Shown one piece after another: positions 35,219-46,076 of a DNA stretch of 64,000 nucleotides. The stretch lies in NCBI RefSeq assembly GCF_963924675.1, contig NC_089240.1, positions 119,231,680 to 119,295,679 of the forward strand, given 5' to 3'. Under the pieces are notes generated by a model that ran no database searches, was not told the DNA's origin, and worked only from the letters and a program-made list of their open reading frames with translations. Within the stretch, counting starts at the first letter, position 1, and each line of letters starts with the position of its first letter. The stretch comes from Phocoena phocoena. Lineage: Eukaryota; Chordata; Mammalia; Artiodactyla; Phocoenidae. A program made the position numbers and the translations under genes.

Positions 35219-35461
35219 TTATAGACTATTAAAAAGACAGTACTTATACAAAAGTTTCTCTAAGCATAAGATTAGACCTTCTCTGATATGGCAAAAATTC
35301 TGAGAGGTTATCTTTTTCCTGCTTATGAAATTAAAATCAACGTAGAACTCTTTGAAAATGTAAACTTCATATTCTTCCTCATAGGACTGATAATAAATCC
35401 TTTTCTGGGGGGTCATAATTTTAAGCGCTTTCTTCTTAGGAGGGTCTTGATAGACAAGCAA
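35219..35461 (-). other. Unexplained 80-codon open frame
   Basis: The minus strand is open for 80 codons with a lysine- and tyrosine-rich start (TPQKRIYYQSYEEEYEVYIF). A donor-like gtataagt lies near its 3' end at about 35242. It lies between an old L1 3' end and an antisense L2. I do not recognise the protein and the length is compatible with chance in this AT-rich DNA, so no gene is called. Confidence 0.25.
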
Positions 35462-35479
35462 TTACCATTCAAAGAAAAT

Positions 35480-35770
35480 GTGTTGAGCACTGTGCTGTGC
35501 ACCAAATGGTCAGAATAAGACAATTCCTACTATCAGGTCTTGTGGTCTGACATGGGAGGCATGTACATAACTATATATAAAATAGTTGCTTTAATTAGAA
35601 CACACTCAAATTTATACACGAATGTAAACAAAAGAAAAAAATTATACTGGTGCTAAAGGAAGAGAAAGCTTTATATTAGAAGTGACATTGGAATTGTGTT
35701 TTAATGAATGAGTATGGATTTTCCAGGGAGACAAGGGATACTGTGCATAAATCTATTAGTTGTTGGTAAT
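35480..35770 (-). mobile_element. L2 3' region, antisense
   Basis: tgagcactgtgctgtgcacc, ctactatcaggtcttgtggt, catgggaggcatgtacataa and atttttccaggga-like sequence near 35720 follow inverted L2 order. Confidence 0.6.
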
Positions 35771-35774
35771 TAGG

Positions 35775-36285
35775 GGGGAAAAAAGGAGACTGGAAGTTTA
35801 AAATGGGAAAAAGTAAAATAGATGATTAGGAGAAGATGATTTGATGATGCAACCTTGAAAAAGAAAGGATGTAAATTTCTGACTTTTAGGTGGTAAAGGA
35901 GCTGTGCAGAGTGATGGAACCTCACATTTTGCTTCTGTATTTTAAAAGATCTTCTTTATTAGGCAGCAGGCTGAGAATGGAGGACAAGTGATCTAGAATT
36001 TTTAGAACATATAACTCAACTTCTTTTACAAACTTGTCAGACAAAACTATTTAAAATGTTGCTCTAATCAAGACATTTAATACACATTTTGACAGTCCCA
36101 TTCCTTGGTGGGTAATTCTATCTAATCAAGTCTCATTGTTAGGATATTATTTATTCTTCATTAAATTTTAATGCCTGTGCACTTGTTACAAACATTACAG
36201 TATAAATTACTGAAAAATCATCTATATTGTATAATATAAAACCTGAGAATCCACTGCAGCCTCCAGGGTAGCTATGAAAGTATTA
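35775..36285. other. No recognised gene
   Basis: AT-rich interval with no repeat I can name confidently. Confidence 0.4.
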
Positions 36286-36300
36286 TTAATAGTAAGAAAT

Positions 36301-36587
36301 AGGGCTTCCCTGGTGGCACAGTGGGTAAGAATCCACCTGACAATGCAGGGGACACAGGTTCGAGCCTTGGTCCAAGAAGATCCCACATGCCTCAGAGCAA
36401 CTAAGCCCATGCACCACAACTACTGAGCCCGCATGCCTAGAGCCCGTGCTCCACAACAGAAGCCACTGCATTGAGAAGCCCTTGCACCGTAACGAAGAGT
36501 AGCCCCCACCCACCGCAACTAGAGAAAGCCTGTGTGCAGCAACGAAGACCCAACAGCCAAAAATAAATAATAAATAAAATTTTAAAA
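36301..36587 (+). mobile_element. Long CHR-type SINE, sense
   Basis: About 287 bp. Head ggcttccctggtggcacagt, B-box-like caggttcgagcc, then a body unlike the 200 bp copies: accacaactactgagcccgc, ccacaacagaagccactgca, cgcaactagagaaagcctgt and cagcaacgaagacccaacag, ending in a taaataaa tail. Perfect 13 bp duplication aatagtaagaaat lies at 36288-36300 and 36588-36600. This longer architecture is shared with other cetartiodactyls. Confidence 0.95.
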
Positions 36588-36729
36588 AATAGTAAGAAAT
36601 GGAGGAAAAAAACCCTAGAGTAAGAGAATGGAAATCCAAATAGATCAACCGAATTTTATGACAATGGATCTGTCTCCCGGGGCTTGGGATGACACACAAA
36701 AGAAGAGTGAGTTGGCTTGGTCATTTCTT

Positions 36730-38185
36730 TTTTTTTTTTTTAGCATCTTTATTGGAGTATAATTGCTTTACAATGGTGTGGTAGTTTCTGCTTTATAACA
36801 AAGTGAATCAGTTATACATATACATATGTTTCCATATCTCTTCCCTCTTGTATCTCCCTCCCTCCCACCCTCCCTATCCCACCCCTCTAGGTGGTCACAA
36901 ACCACCTACCTGATCTCCCTGTGCTATGCGGCTGCTTCCCACTAACTACCTATTTTACATTTGGTAGTGTATATATGTCCATGTCACTCACTCACTTTGT
37001 CCCAGCTTACCCTTCCCACTCCCCATGTCCTCAAGCTCATTCTCTACGTCTGCATCATTATTCCTGTCCTGCCCCCTAGGTTCTTCAGAACCATTTTTTT
37101 GGGGGGTAGATTCCATATATATGTGTTAGCATACAGTATTTGTTTTTCTCTTTCTGACTTACTTCACTCTGTATGACAGACTCTAGGTCCATCCACCTCA
37201 CTACAAATAGCTCAATTTTGTTTCTTTTTATGGCTGAGTAATATTCCATTGTATATATGTGCCACATCTTCTTTATCCATTCATCTGTTGATGGACACTT
37301 AGGTTGCTTCCATGTACTGGCTATTGTAAATAGACCTGCAATGAACATTTTGGTACATGACTCTTTTTGAATTATGGTTTTCTCAGGGTATATGCCCAGT
37401 AGTGGGATTGCTGGGTTGTATGGTAGTTCTATTTTTAGTTTTGTAAGGAACCTCCATACTGTTCTCCATAGTGGCTGTATCAATTTATATTTCCACCAAC
37501 AGTGCAAGAGAGCTCCCTTTTCTCCACATCCTCTCCAGCATTTATTGTTTCTAGATTTTTTGATGATGGCCATTCTGACCAGTGTGAGATGATATCTCAT
37601 TGTAGTTTTGATTTGCATTTCTCTAGTGATTAGTGATGTTGAGCATTCTTTCATGTGTTTGTTAGCAATCTGTATATCTTCTTTGGAGAAATGTCTATTT
37701 AGGTCTTCTGCCCATTTATGGATTGGGTTGTTTGTTTTTTTGATATTGAGCTGCAGGAGCTGCTTGTAAATTTTGGAGATTAATCCTCTGTCAGTTGCTT
37801 CATTTGCAAATATTTTCTCCCATTCTGAGGGTTGTCTTTTGGTCTTGTTTATGGTTTCCTTTGCTGTGCAAAAGCTTTGAAGTTTCATCAGGTCCCATTT
37901 GTTTATATTTGTTTTTATTTCCATTTCTCTAGGAAGTGGGTCTAAAAGGATCTTGCTGTGATTTATGTCATAGAGTGTTCTGCCTATGTTCTCCTCTAAG
38001 AGTTTGATAGTGTCTGGCCTTACATTTAGGTCTTTAATCCATTTTGAGTTTATTTTTGTGTTTGGTGTTAGGGAATGTTCTAATTTCATTCTTTTACATG
38101 TAGCTGTCCTGTTTTCCCAGCCCACTTATTGAAGAGGCTGTCTTTTCTCCACTGTATATTCTTGCCTCCTTTATCAAAGATAAGG
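36730..38185 (-). mobile_element. Young 5'-truncated L1, antisense, with 17 bp duplication
   Basis: A 1,456 bp insert: poly(T) and antisense 3' UTR on the left (agcatctttattggagtata), ORF2 C-terminal coding on the right. Duplication tggcttggtcatttctt lies at 36713-36729 and 38186-38202. It closely resembles the 3' part of the near-full-length L1 at 47.8-53.7 kb but is better preserved in coding sequence. Confidence 0.97.
37085..38125 (-). pseudogene. L1 ORF2 C-terminal fragment, still open over 346 codons
   Basis: Uninterrupted ORF2 C-terminal third. Near the start is [20 protein letters not shown], then [39 protein letters not shown], the Cys motif [38 protein letters not shown] and [20 protein letters not shown]. 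Endonuclease and reverse-transcriptase catalytic regions are lost by 5' truncation, so it encodes no working enzyme. The lack of stops over 1 kb indicates a recent insertion rather than selection. Confidence 0.93.
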
Positions 38186-38204
38186 TGGCTTGGTCATTTC
38201 TTGC

Positions 38205-38775
38205 AGTGGTGTGCTGCATATGACTCAAGGTACCATTTTGCTACCTCAAGCAGCAAGATACCACAGAAGCACCTGGAACAGAGCATCGAGAGTCCTGATC
38301 TGAAAGCCTGGTTTTAAGGACCCATCATGTCTCTGCCCCTGTCTGTGGGCCTTCAATTTCTTTAACAGTCAAGGAAAGAATTTAGAAATGATCAGTAGTT
38401 TCAACTTTTTTTGCAAGAGAACACTTTTAAAACTTTGTTTTTAAGTTTTTTGACTTAAAAAAAATGCAGGTAAGCATTTTTTGGCATTAATTTATTTTAT
38501 AAGTTGAAATGTAGGGTAATTTTATACCATATCATGGACCAAAGAAGGCAGTAAGGATCTTTTATTCATACAAAAATTTGAAATCATAGATTACGGATTA
38601 TAGCTATAGCCCTAAGTATCCAGAATACTGTAATCAAAGTCATCTCCACAGAACCTAAGGGGCACAGTTGTAAACCCCTACACTAAATGTACCTTCCAAA
38701 GAGCCCGTCTGGTTTTAACATTCGGTTGGTAATGACGGCTGCTACAGGAATAGGATTGTTGTAGCTGTCCAGATC
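38205..38775. other. Repeat-poor, no recognised gene
   Basis: No named repeat or exon pattern seen. Confidence 0.45.
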
Positions 38776-38779
38776 TTGG

Positions 38780-38990
38780 TCTCTGGACCTAGCCTATTTG
38801 GATTTGAAATCTGCTGCTACTCCCCAGTTTTATGAACATAGAAAAGTTGCTTAACATCTCTGTGCCTTAGTTTCTTTGCCTTTAGTGTAAAGATGATGAA
38901 ACATCGGCCTTGGAGGAATGTTGTGAATATTAAATGAGATAGTGCTTGTAGAATACCTGTCACATACAAGTGCTGTATAAATGTCAGCTG
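38780..38990 (+). mobile_element. MIR SINE, sense
   Basis: Decayed head, then agttgcttaacatctctgtg, ccttagtttctttgccttta, tgtgaatattaaatgagata and gaatacctgtcacatacaag, in MIR order. Confidence 0.85.
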
Positions 38991-39149
38991 CTGATATCAG
39001 TAACCCTAAAGGAGTTCTTTTGCTCCCTATTGTGCTAAAACACTTTAGTGACTAACTTTGTCAATCTCAATACTATCTGAATGCAAGGCCCACATCACTG
39101 CTGTTGGCAGCTTCCCAACAGCACGTCAAATTCCATTCAGCAGAGCAGA

Positions 39150-39520
39150 CATTGTTGAGGACCTACTGAAAGCAAAGTACTCTGAAAGGCACAGCGGGGC
39201 CTACAAAGACAAATCCGAGTTGTTTTTGGCAATTCGAGCCTTAAGTGATCATGGCCTGTTGTATATACAAAGTGCTATGGTGGTACGAGGCGTACTGGAC
39301 TTGGGAAGGCTTTTTAGGGAGCATAAGGTTAGGGGTCAATTTGAAAAGGTAAATGCTATATGCATAGATATAAATATTCATTGCCATTTTATTGCTAAAA
39401 TCATTCTAATAATCAATAGCATTAAGAATCTAAGTAGGTTGTCAAAGCTGACATAGCTAGTAGGTAGTAGAGCTAGGATCTGAACCTAGGTGGTCAGACA
39501 TTAGTCCGTACACTTAACCC
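39150..39520 (-). mobile_element. L2-like fragment then MIR, antisense
   Basis: gaggacctactgaaagcaaa, agtactctgaaaggcacagc and ggggcctacaaagacaaatc fit inverted L2. cattctaataatcaatagca, gctgacatagctagtaggta and gctaggatctgaacctaggt fit inverted MIR at 39395-39520. Together they explain most of the 132-codon plus frame at 39058-39456. Confidence 0.6.
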
Positions 39521-39534
39521 TTTGGTAGGTTGTA

Positions 39535-39895
39535 TGTTTGTTTCTAATATTTGCTCCCCTCACTGAGAGATGACTCTACTACACCCCTCACTGTTTGACT
39601 AAGCCATGTGACACTCTTTGGCCAATAAAACAGTGAGTACAGGTGACATACACAATTTCCAAAGAAGAACTTTAAGAGCTACCCCTTGGATCTGTCGTCA
39701 ACCTTTTTTCCCTCTGACATGAACCCGGAATGTCCCAGATAGGGGCCTTTAGCCTGGCTTCCAAAATAAAGAAGGCACAGAGGAGAGTCATAGATAATTC
39801 ATGGAAGACATGCACTACTAATGAGAAATGGCCTTTGGCTATTGTAAACCAGTAAGATTTTGAAGTTGTTTGTGACAGCATTATAAAAAACTAGT
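39535..39895 (+). mobile_element. Old LTR-like or MER-type repeat (class uncertain)
   Basis: Phrases tttgactaagccatgtgaca, tttggccaataaaacagtga, gagtacaggtgacatacaca and tttgaagttgtttgtgacag resemble a common placental medium-reiterated repeat ending in the attttggggttgtttgttac type. Exact family not assignable by eye. Confidence 0.5.
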
Positions 39896-40059
39896 AGAAA
39901 CAAACAAACAAAACCAGCTGATATACCCACTATACTATAATGTAGTTCAATTCAGTAATGCCACTTTTCTGAATGGTTAGGCCAGATTCTAAAATTGAAT
40001 TACCGCATGCCTGGCCTTAAAGTCTTTTGAGGAGTTTTTTGAAATCAGCAATGCAATAA

Positions 40060-40530
40060 AGTCTAAACATTTTATCTTGGTAGTCAAGGCCCTAATTTTC
40101 CTCTCTTGAGTCCCATCTCTTTCCACTTTCCACATTTTCTCCTCCCTTTTACTTTGACCATTTTCCCCTTCTTTTACCACCTTCCAATATCACACACTGA
40201 ATGCTATAGTCACTCAGCACCCCTGGTTATTTTTAGGTTCTTTCACATTTCTGTAAAATTTTAAATGCCGTTCCAAATTCCTGGTGATTACACCATCTCC
40301 CCTCACTCTTCCCTTCCTGGTAAAAGTCCACTGATACTTTATGGCCCAGCTCCAGTGACATTCCCCAGGCAGATGTAATTGTTCCATCTTCTCTGGCCTC
40401 AGGAAGCTGAATTTGGAAGTTTACCAATATGATTAGCACACAGAAGATAAATGTCTGTCTCCGCTTCTGGACAGTGAGCTCCTGGAGAACAGGGAGGGTA
40501 TCTTTGTTCATCCTCATATTCCGAAGGCCA
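40060..40530 (+). mobile_element. L2 3' region, sense
   Basis: Decayed ggtagtcaaggccctaattt, tcccttcctggtaaaagtcc, gcacacagaagataaatgtc, acagtgagctcctggagaac and agggagggtatctttgttca follow L2 order. Confidence 0.65.
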
Positions 40531-40770
40531 CACTGAACTTGCCAATTAACAGATAAGATGACAGACATGCTTGTAGCCATGCAGGCTTGGGAAATAAAAT
40601 GATCCGGGAAATTCTATCATTCAAAATTTGTAAATTAATTTGGGTTAGTCACAAGCTCATTTGCTATCCATCTGAGTGGTGCTGCTTAAAAAGGAATGGA
40701 GATATCAGTAACATCAATAACTAGAGAAGACTTTCTATATGCAATTGAAAAGTAAAAAACAAAAGAAAAG

Positions 40771-40968
40771 GGCTTCCCTGGTGGCGCAGTGGTTGAGAGT
40801 CCGCCTGCCGATGCAGGGGACGCGGGTTCGTGCCCCGGTCCGGGAAGATCCCACATGCCGCGGAGCGGCTGGGCCCGTGAGCCATGGCCGCTGGGCCTGC
40901 GCGTCCGGAGCCTGTGCTCCGTGGCGGGAGAGGCCACAGCATTGAGAGGCCCGCGTAACGCAAAAAAA
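40771..40968 (+). mobile_element. CHR-type cetacean SINE, sense, young-looking
   Basis: Complete 200 bp type. A-box-like tggcgcagtgg at 40782-40792 and B-box-like ggttcgtgcc at 40824-40833 are the RNA polymerase III promoter elements inherited from the tRNA. The body retains many CpGs (tgcgcgtccggagcctgtg). Perfect 17 bp duplication aaaaaacaaaagaaaag lies at 40754-40770 and 40969-40985. High CpG retention suggests a recent insertion. Confidence 0.97.
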
Positions 40969-40989
40969 AAAAAACAAAAGAAAAGAAAT

Positions 40990-41310
40990 GCACCATAATG
41001 TAGCATTTATATATCGTAATCTGACAAGAGTACTGAGGACACTGGAGGTTACATGTGTTTCCTCTCATCTCTATGAAGCAAAACCAAAAAGTCCCCAGTT
41101 ATGGGTAGCAAGACTGTAGTATGGGCAAGAACTAGTCTGGGACCATGGCTGCCCAAATATAAATAAAAACCGTAACAGGGCCCACATTCAAAGTCAATGA
41201 CATCTCACAGATGCTCCAAACCTTCCTGCTTCCAAATGTTTCATGTACTTCTTCATCTGAGTGAATGGAAGTGAGTGAAAAAAAAGGTGTTTGTTTTCAT
41301 TTTCTTCTCT
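40990..41310. other. No recognised feature
   Basis: Unclassified interval between the SINE and a hAT element. Confidence 0.4.
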
Positions 41311-41314
41311 ACCA

Positions 41315-41638
41315 GGGATCAGCACATTTTTTCTGTAAAAGACCAGATAGAAAATATCTTAGACATTTCAAATCATACAGTCTATGTCTCTACAACACAG
41401 CTCTGCCATTCTAGCATGACAGCGGCAATACATAAAAGAATGGGGATAGCTGTATTTCGATAAAACTTCACTGATGAATAATGACATTTGAATTTCATAT
41501 AATTTTCACATGCCATAAAATATTATTTTCTCCAACCATTTAAAATATAAAAAGCATTCTTTGCTTGCAGACCACACAAAGACAGGTAGAGGGTCCTATT
41601 TGGCCAATGGGCTACAGTTTGCTGACCATTGTCCTAAG
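41315..41638 (-). mobile_element. Non-autonomous hAT-like DNA transposon
   Basis: The left end cagggatcagcacattttttc and the right end agtttgctgaccattg are inverted copies of each other. The body contains ctgtaaaagaccagatagaa, tgtctctacaacacagctct and tttggccaatgggctacagt, a common mammalian MER-type hAT pattern in inverse orientation. No transposase is present. An 8 bp target duplication is not clear. Confidence 0.75.
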
Positions 41639-41639
41639 G

Positions 41640-42160
41640 CAAACACACACTCTGTAGTGTCAAGTGGAGAATTCACTTTATTACTTATGAATTTGACTGG
41701 GTTGCTTCTGATGAAAGACCACAATGCTTTTCATCTCTGCTCACGTCAAAACAAAATTATGCAAACTTTACTAATCTTCAACCCTCTCAAAAGTCTTGAC
41801 ATTTAGTAACACATTTGTATTGGATTAGAGTCCTCTTTGCATTTCTCAATGGTATAAAATGGAATTTTAATGAAATTTCCCTCTTTTCCGAAGAACATGC
41901 AATAGGGCTAAAGCTATACAAGAAGCTCTTCTTTGTGTCCTGGATGTTACTGAAGGAAGTCATAAACTCTCTTCCTCTTGATGTCTCTAAAAACAAGATG
42001 GATCTGCATGTGTCAGGGATGATTACTAGTTTGCCCTGCTCGGAGGTAGAAGATGGACCCAATGACTTCCCTAATCCTGTGATTATGCGATGGCAGAATA
42101 AATTTACTGTCATTTACAGCAAAAGCATGCCACCGGCTAGTTACTTTTTAAAGGTTTCAG
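41640..42160. other. Interval with a 166-codon open frame, no gene called
   Basis: The plus frame 41815-42315 is the longest non-L1 open frame in the window. Its last third (from about 42165) is MIR sequence. The first two thirds show no family similarity, and a 108-codon minus frame covers the same DNA. I treat it as fortuitous. Confidence 0.4.
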
Positions 42161-42164
42161 GTTG

Positions 42165-42360
42165 GTTTGTTGTGGAGAAAAGAACACTAGCCATGCAGTC
42201 AGAACACCTGAGGTCAGGATGCAGCTCCCTCTGTCTAACTTGGGCAAATACCCCCAAGTTTCCTCATCTGCAAAGTTTGGCTAATAATGGGAGCTGCCTC
42301 AAAGGGATGCCATGAGTTAAATGTGCTTAGGATGGTACCTGCTTCATTTAAACACTCAAG
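42165..42360 (+). mobile_element. MIR SINE, sense
   Basis: ctagccatgcagtcagaaca, cctgaggtcaggatgcagct, cttgggcaaatacccccaag, ttcctcatctgcaaagtttg and agctgcctcaaagggatgcc match MIR order. Confidence 0.85.
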
Positions 42361-42364
42361 AATG

Positions 42365-43140
42365 TTTGATCCTTGTGTTGTATTATTCTCACTTTCAATA
42401 AGGGTAGTGATCACCCAGTGACTGTAAGTGTGAACTTGCTCTGTAAATTACAATTGACATGCCAGATATTATCATTAAAGGGACATCATGCAAAGACTGT
42501 AAAAGCATAGATGGTTCTCCCAATTAGTTCCTCATTTTCATTTTTTATCACTGTTCTCCATCTTATTCATTTTCTCTTAGAGCTTGATGAGTATTCAATT
42601 AGAAATTTACCTTTCAAAACTCTTTTGGGAATAGCAATCTAAGACGTCACCAATTATTTTTAAAGCTTCCCCAATATCTTCAAATTTGGAACTTTAGCCA
42701 CTTAAATGGAAATTTTAACTGGAGCTTTTTCTAGTGAAAGAATGCAGCATTTTGTTTATTTCCTTAGAAAGTATGATCTGAACCAAGAGTCCATTTCTCT
42801 GTCTTAGGGGAGGTTGAGTACTGAAAAACACACCCTCCTGGATGCCACTCACACCCTCACACACACAGCACTACGGTTTTTCAAGACCTCAGTGGGTGAT
42901 CCATACTTTCACTTTTGGAGGTCCTAGCCTACATCCTATCAAATATATTAAAGACCCTGATATTCTGCATTAAATCTATTTTTGTTATATTGCCTTTTAA
43001 ATTATTTTAATAAAAATGACTTATTTATTTAAGACTGGCTATGATAATTCTACATTCATCGTCCATAATCAATAATTCCTGTAAACTCACAATGACAGCT
43101 TTGAAAATTGTTTTCCAGCGATGAAAATTTAATATAGGTC
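42365..43140. other. Repeat-poor, no recognised gene
   Basis: I find no named repeat or exon, apart from a short CA-rich stretch near 42850-42870. Confidence 0.45.
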
Positions 43141-43283
43141 TAGCAGGTAATGTTTATTGAGCAAGCACTTTGTGCCATGCACAATTCTCAGCACTTTATA
43201 TTAATGTATTTTATTTTCACAACAATTTTATGAGCTAGCTACTGTTATTATCCCCATTTTACAGATGAAGAAAATCAGCTCTT

Positions 43284-44547
43284 TTTAAAAATTGAATTAT
43301 AATTGACATACAATATTATATTATCCATATGTGTACAACATAGTGTTTTGATATTTTTATACATTACAAAATGATCACCAAGATAAGCCTAGTTACCATG
43401 TCACCATACAAAGTTATTACAATATTATTGACTGTACTCCCTATGCTGTGCATTACAACCCCATAACTTAAATATTTTATAAATGAATATTCTTAATCCC
43501 TATCACCTATTTTGCCTGCCCCTATCCCTGCCCCATCTCCTCTGGCAACTACTAGTTTGTTCTCTGTATCTATGAGTCTGTTTTGCTTTGTTTTTCAGAT
43601 TCCACTTATAAGTGAAAACATACAGTATTTGTCTTTCTCTCCCTGACTTATTTCACTTAGCGTAACACCCTCTAGATCCATCCACGTTTTCACAAATGGC
43701 AAGATTTCATTTTTTATGAGTGAGTAATATTCCACATCTTTATCCATTCCTCTATCAGTAGGTACTGAGGTTGCTTCCACATCTTGGCTATTGTAAATAA
43801 TGCTGCAATGAACATAGGGGTGCATATATCTTTTCAAAACAGTGTTTTTGTTTTCTTTGGATAATTACGCAGAAGTGGGATTGCTGGATCATATGGTAGT
43901 TCTATTTTTAGTTTTTTGAGGAAACTCCATACAGTTTTCCACAGTAGCTGCACCAATTTACGTTCCCACCAATAATGCCTGTGGGTCCTCCACATCCTCA
44001 CCAACACTTGTTGTTTCTTGTCTTTTTGATGATAGCCATTCTGACAGGTATGAGGTGGTAAACACTGTCACTTTGATTTGCATTTTCCTGATGATTAGTG
44101 ATGTTCAGCACCTTTTCATGTACCTCTTGGCTATTTGTATGTCTTCTTTGGAAAAATGTCTGTTTAGCACTTTTCTTTCTTTTTTTTTTTTTTTTTTTTG
44201 CAGTACATGGGCCTCTCACTGTTGTGGCCTCTCCCGTTGTGGAGCACAGGCTCCGGACGCGCAGGCTCAGCGGCCATGGCTCATGGGCCCAGCCGCTCCA
44301 CAGCATGTGGGATCTTCCCAGACCGGGGCACGAACCCGTGTCCCCTGCATCGGCAGATGGACTCTCAACCACTGCGCCACCAGGGAAGCCCTAGGACCTT
44401 TCTTAATCAGGTTATTTTTTTGATATTGAGTTTCTAAGTTATTCATATATTTTGGATATCAACCCCTTATCAGGTATATTACCTGTAAATATTTTCTTCC
44501 GTTCAGTAGGCTGTTTTTTCATTTTACTGATGGCTTCTTCGCTGTGC
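43284..44547 (-). mobile_element. 5'-truncated L1, antisense, inserted in MIR and carrying a SINE
   Basis: Antisense L1 3' UTR (aattgaattataattgacat) followed by antisense ORF2 C-terminal sequence (accctctagatccatccacg, gtgggattgctggatcatat). Duplication gaaaatcagctctt lies at 43270-43283 and 44548-44561. A CHR SINE interrupts it at 44178-44391, and L1 resumes beyond (aatcaggttatttttttgat). Confidence 0.93.
44178..44391 (-). mobile_element. CHR-type cetacean SINE, antisense, nested in L1
   Basis: Poly(T) on the left and inverted head caccagggaagccc on the right, with the full 200 bp type body. Imperfect 13 bp duplication tagcacttttctt (44165-44177) and taggacctttctt (44392-44404), differing at two positions, suggests an older insertion than the copies at 40.8 and 63.6 kb. 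Overlapping frames of 79-124 codons are shadows. Confidence 0.95.
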
Positions 44548-44619
44548 GAAAATCAGCTCTTAGTGTCATAGCAGAGGCAGTCTGATTCCAGAATCCATAG
44601 TCTTATAAGGTTACATTTT

Positions 44620-45835
44620 GTAGATGTTAATTTTGACTTTTAATTAGGCTTTTTTATATTTCAAGGATTTTTGTAAAACTTCAGATACCAAACATTTTTG
44701 TGGGCCCTTGCAAAGCTCTTGAGGCCTAGCTGTCATGCCTGTGGTACCTTTCAAAAAACAGTGGTCTTACCAGCCCCATATAATCCTGCTTGATGCCTGA
44801 GGAGAGAGGAGCCTCAGACACAAGCTCAAGGAGGTGTTTTGGCAAAAGATTCAGGAACACGAGCACCAAACGGCTCTGTATGAGACCTCACATCTGAGAG
44901 TGTGGCCCAGTTTTGGGAGAGGAACAACCTTTCCATTTCTCACAGAAGACAGCATAAGTCCAGTGGAGTAGAAACTGCAGGAACCCAGCAGTGCTTGGTA
45001 ATTCAGGGTTAGCAACTCTGGAAGCACCCAGGGATCTATTCTACACATCTGTTCTACACACAAATAACCACATTCTCATGGTGGTAGCAGAAGCAAGATT
45101 GAGATGCTGCTGTCATGTGGCTTCTTGAATGTCAAATATCAATCAGAGCAACTATCAAGTCACTGTTATCAGGTTATCAAGATCCTGAGAAGATCATCTG
45201 TAAGGACACATAAGGTATCTTTAGGGGGAAGTCCAGGACATACTTTGGAGGGGCTTTGAGGCCCAGCATTATTCAGGCAAAGATGAGTCAGTTAATAATA
45301 TGTGATGGTTGTAAATATGAATTTGTTTATAGTCAAACTGATGAGACCTGGGGGAACTTTTATGGTGAGTAGAGGGGAAATTTCTGAGAAATTTGTCAAA
45401 AGTTATTTACAACTCACAAAGTGATTTTACTTTAAAGTGTTTTTTTTTCCCCCTTTGGTAAATCCTCCTATAAATAATAAGTATTCTCTGTGCATTTATC
45501 TCCTGTATAAAGCAAGATACACTTGTATTTGTGTTCAACCAAGATAGCTGGCAGACAAATTGCTGACTTTAGCAATGTCATATCTGGAGACTGTCTGGCA
45601 AAGGAGAACTGCTAACATCCATCATAAAGAACAGCATCCGTAGAAAGAAACATGTTTTTCCCCCCCAAAATTCACTGGTGTCTAGATCTGACAAGTCCCT
45701 TCTTTCAGATCAGGTGGTTTGTAAAACATATTTTGCCCCAAAAGTGGTTGTTCTGTAAGATTTACTTAATGAATGTTATCTGTGTTATCAGCAGTCTTTA
45801 AGCACTACTTTAAGTCTATGCGAATCTTGCCAATT
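44620..45835. other. Repeat-poor, no recognised gene
   Basis: About 1.2 kb with no repeat I can name and no coding pattern. The 70-codon minus frame at 44851-45063 shows no domain. Confidence 0.45.
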
Positions 45836-45839
45836 CATT

Positions 45840-45928
45840 AGACGAATATGTATTACACATCTCCTATGTGCAGAGTAGTAGAAAAAAACACAAAAAGGAT
45901 GCTGCATCTTCAGGAACTCACAGTCTAC
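45840..45928 (-). mobile_element. L2 3' fragment, antisense
   Basis: tattacacatctcctatgtg and tcttcaggaactcacagtct match inverted L2. Confidence 0.6.
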
Positions 45929-45930
45929 TG

Positions 45931-46076
45931 CAGTGATTCTCAAAAGTGCAGGGAATTTATGCCAGCCCCCTCTACCTCTTTAGCCTTGAACCCCACCAGG
46001 GATACATGTCACAGATATGGGAGGAGGGGTTCAACTGTACCCCTCTGCAAAGATAACAGGTTTAGAATCACTTCTG
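45931..46076. mobile_element. MER5-like hAT element
   Basis: Left terminal repeat cagtgattctcaaaagtg; right side gtttagaatcacttctg, approximately inverted. About 145 bp, within the range of MER5-type non-autonomous hAT copies. No transposase. A short SINE has inserted at its right terminal repeat. Confidence 0.7.

Larger units (their letters stand above)
43145..44615 (-). mobile_element. MIR SINE, antisense, split by an L1
   Basis: The left part at 43145-43283 (gtttattgagcaagcacttt, atccccattttacagatgaa) and the right part at 44548-44615 (ttagtgtcatagcagaggca, gtctgattccagaatccata) are consecutive inverted MIR segments. The junction is duplicated by the L1 insertion. Confidence 0.85.

Noticed and set aside
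39058..39456. 132-codon plus-strand open frame as a possible gene
   Set aside because: Most of it is covered by antisense L2-like and MIR sequence; the remainder shows no protein family.
40771..40968. tRNA gene suggested by A-box and B-box-like motifs
   Set aside because: The motifs belong to the tRNA-derived SINE head; the flanks show a SINE body, A tail and target duplication rather than a tRNA fold and terminator.
41815..42315. 166-codon plus-strand open frame as a possible gene
   Set aside because: Its last third is MIR sequence, another long frame exists on the opposite strand, and no domain or family is recognisable.
44055..44423. Long frames on both strands across the 44 kb SINE
   Set aside because: They arise from the CHR SINE, which opens similar frames in every copy (5.8, 27.4, 40.8, 56.8 and 63.6 kb).
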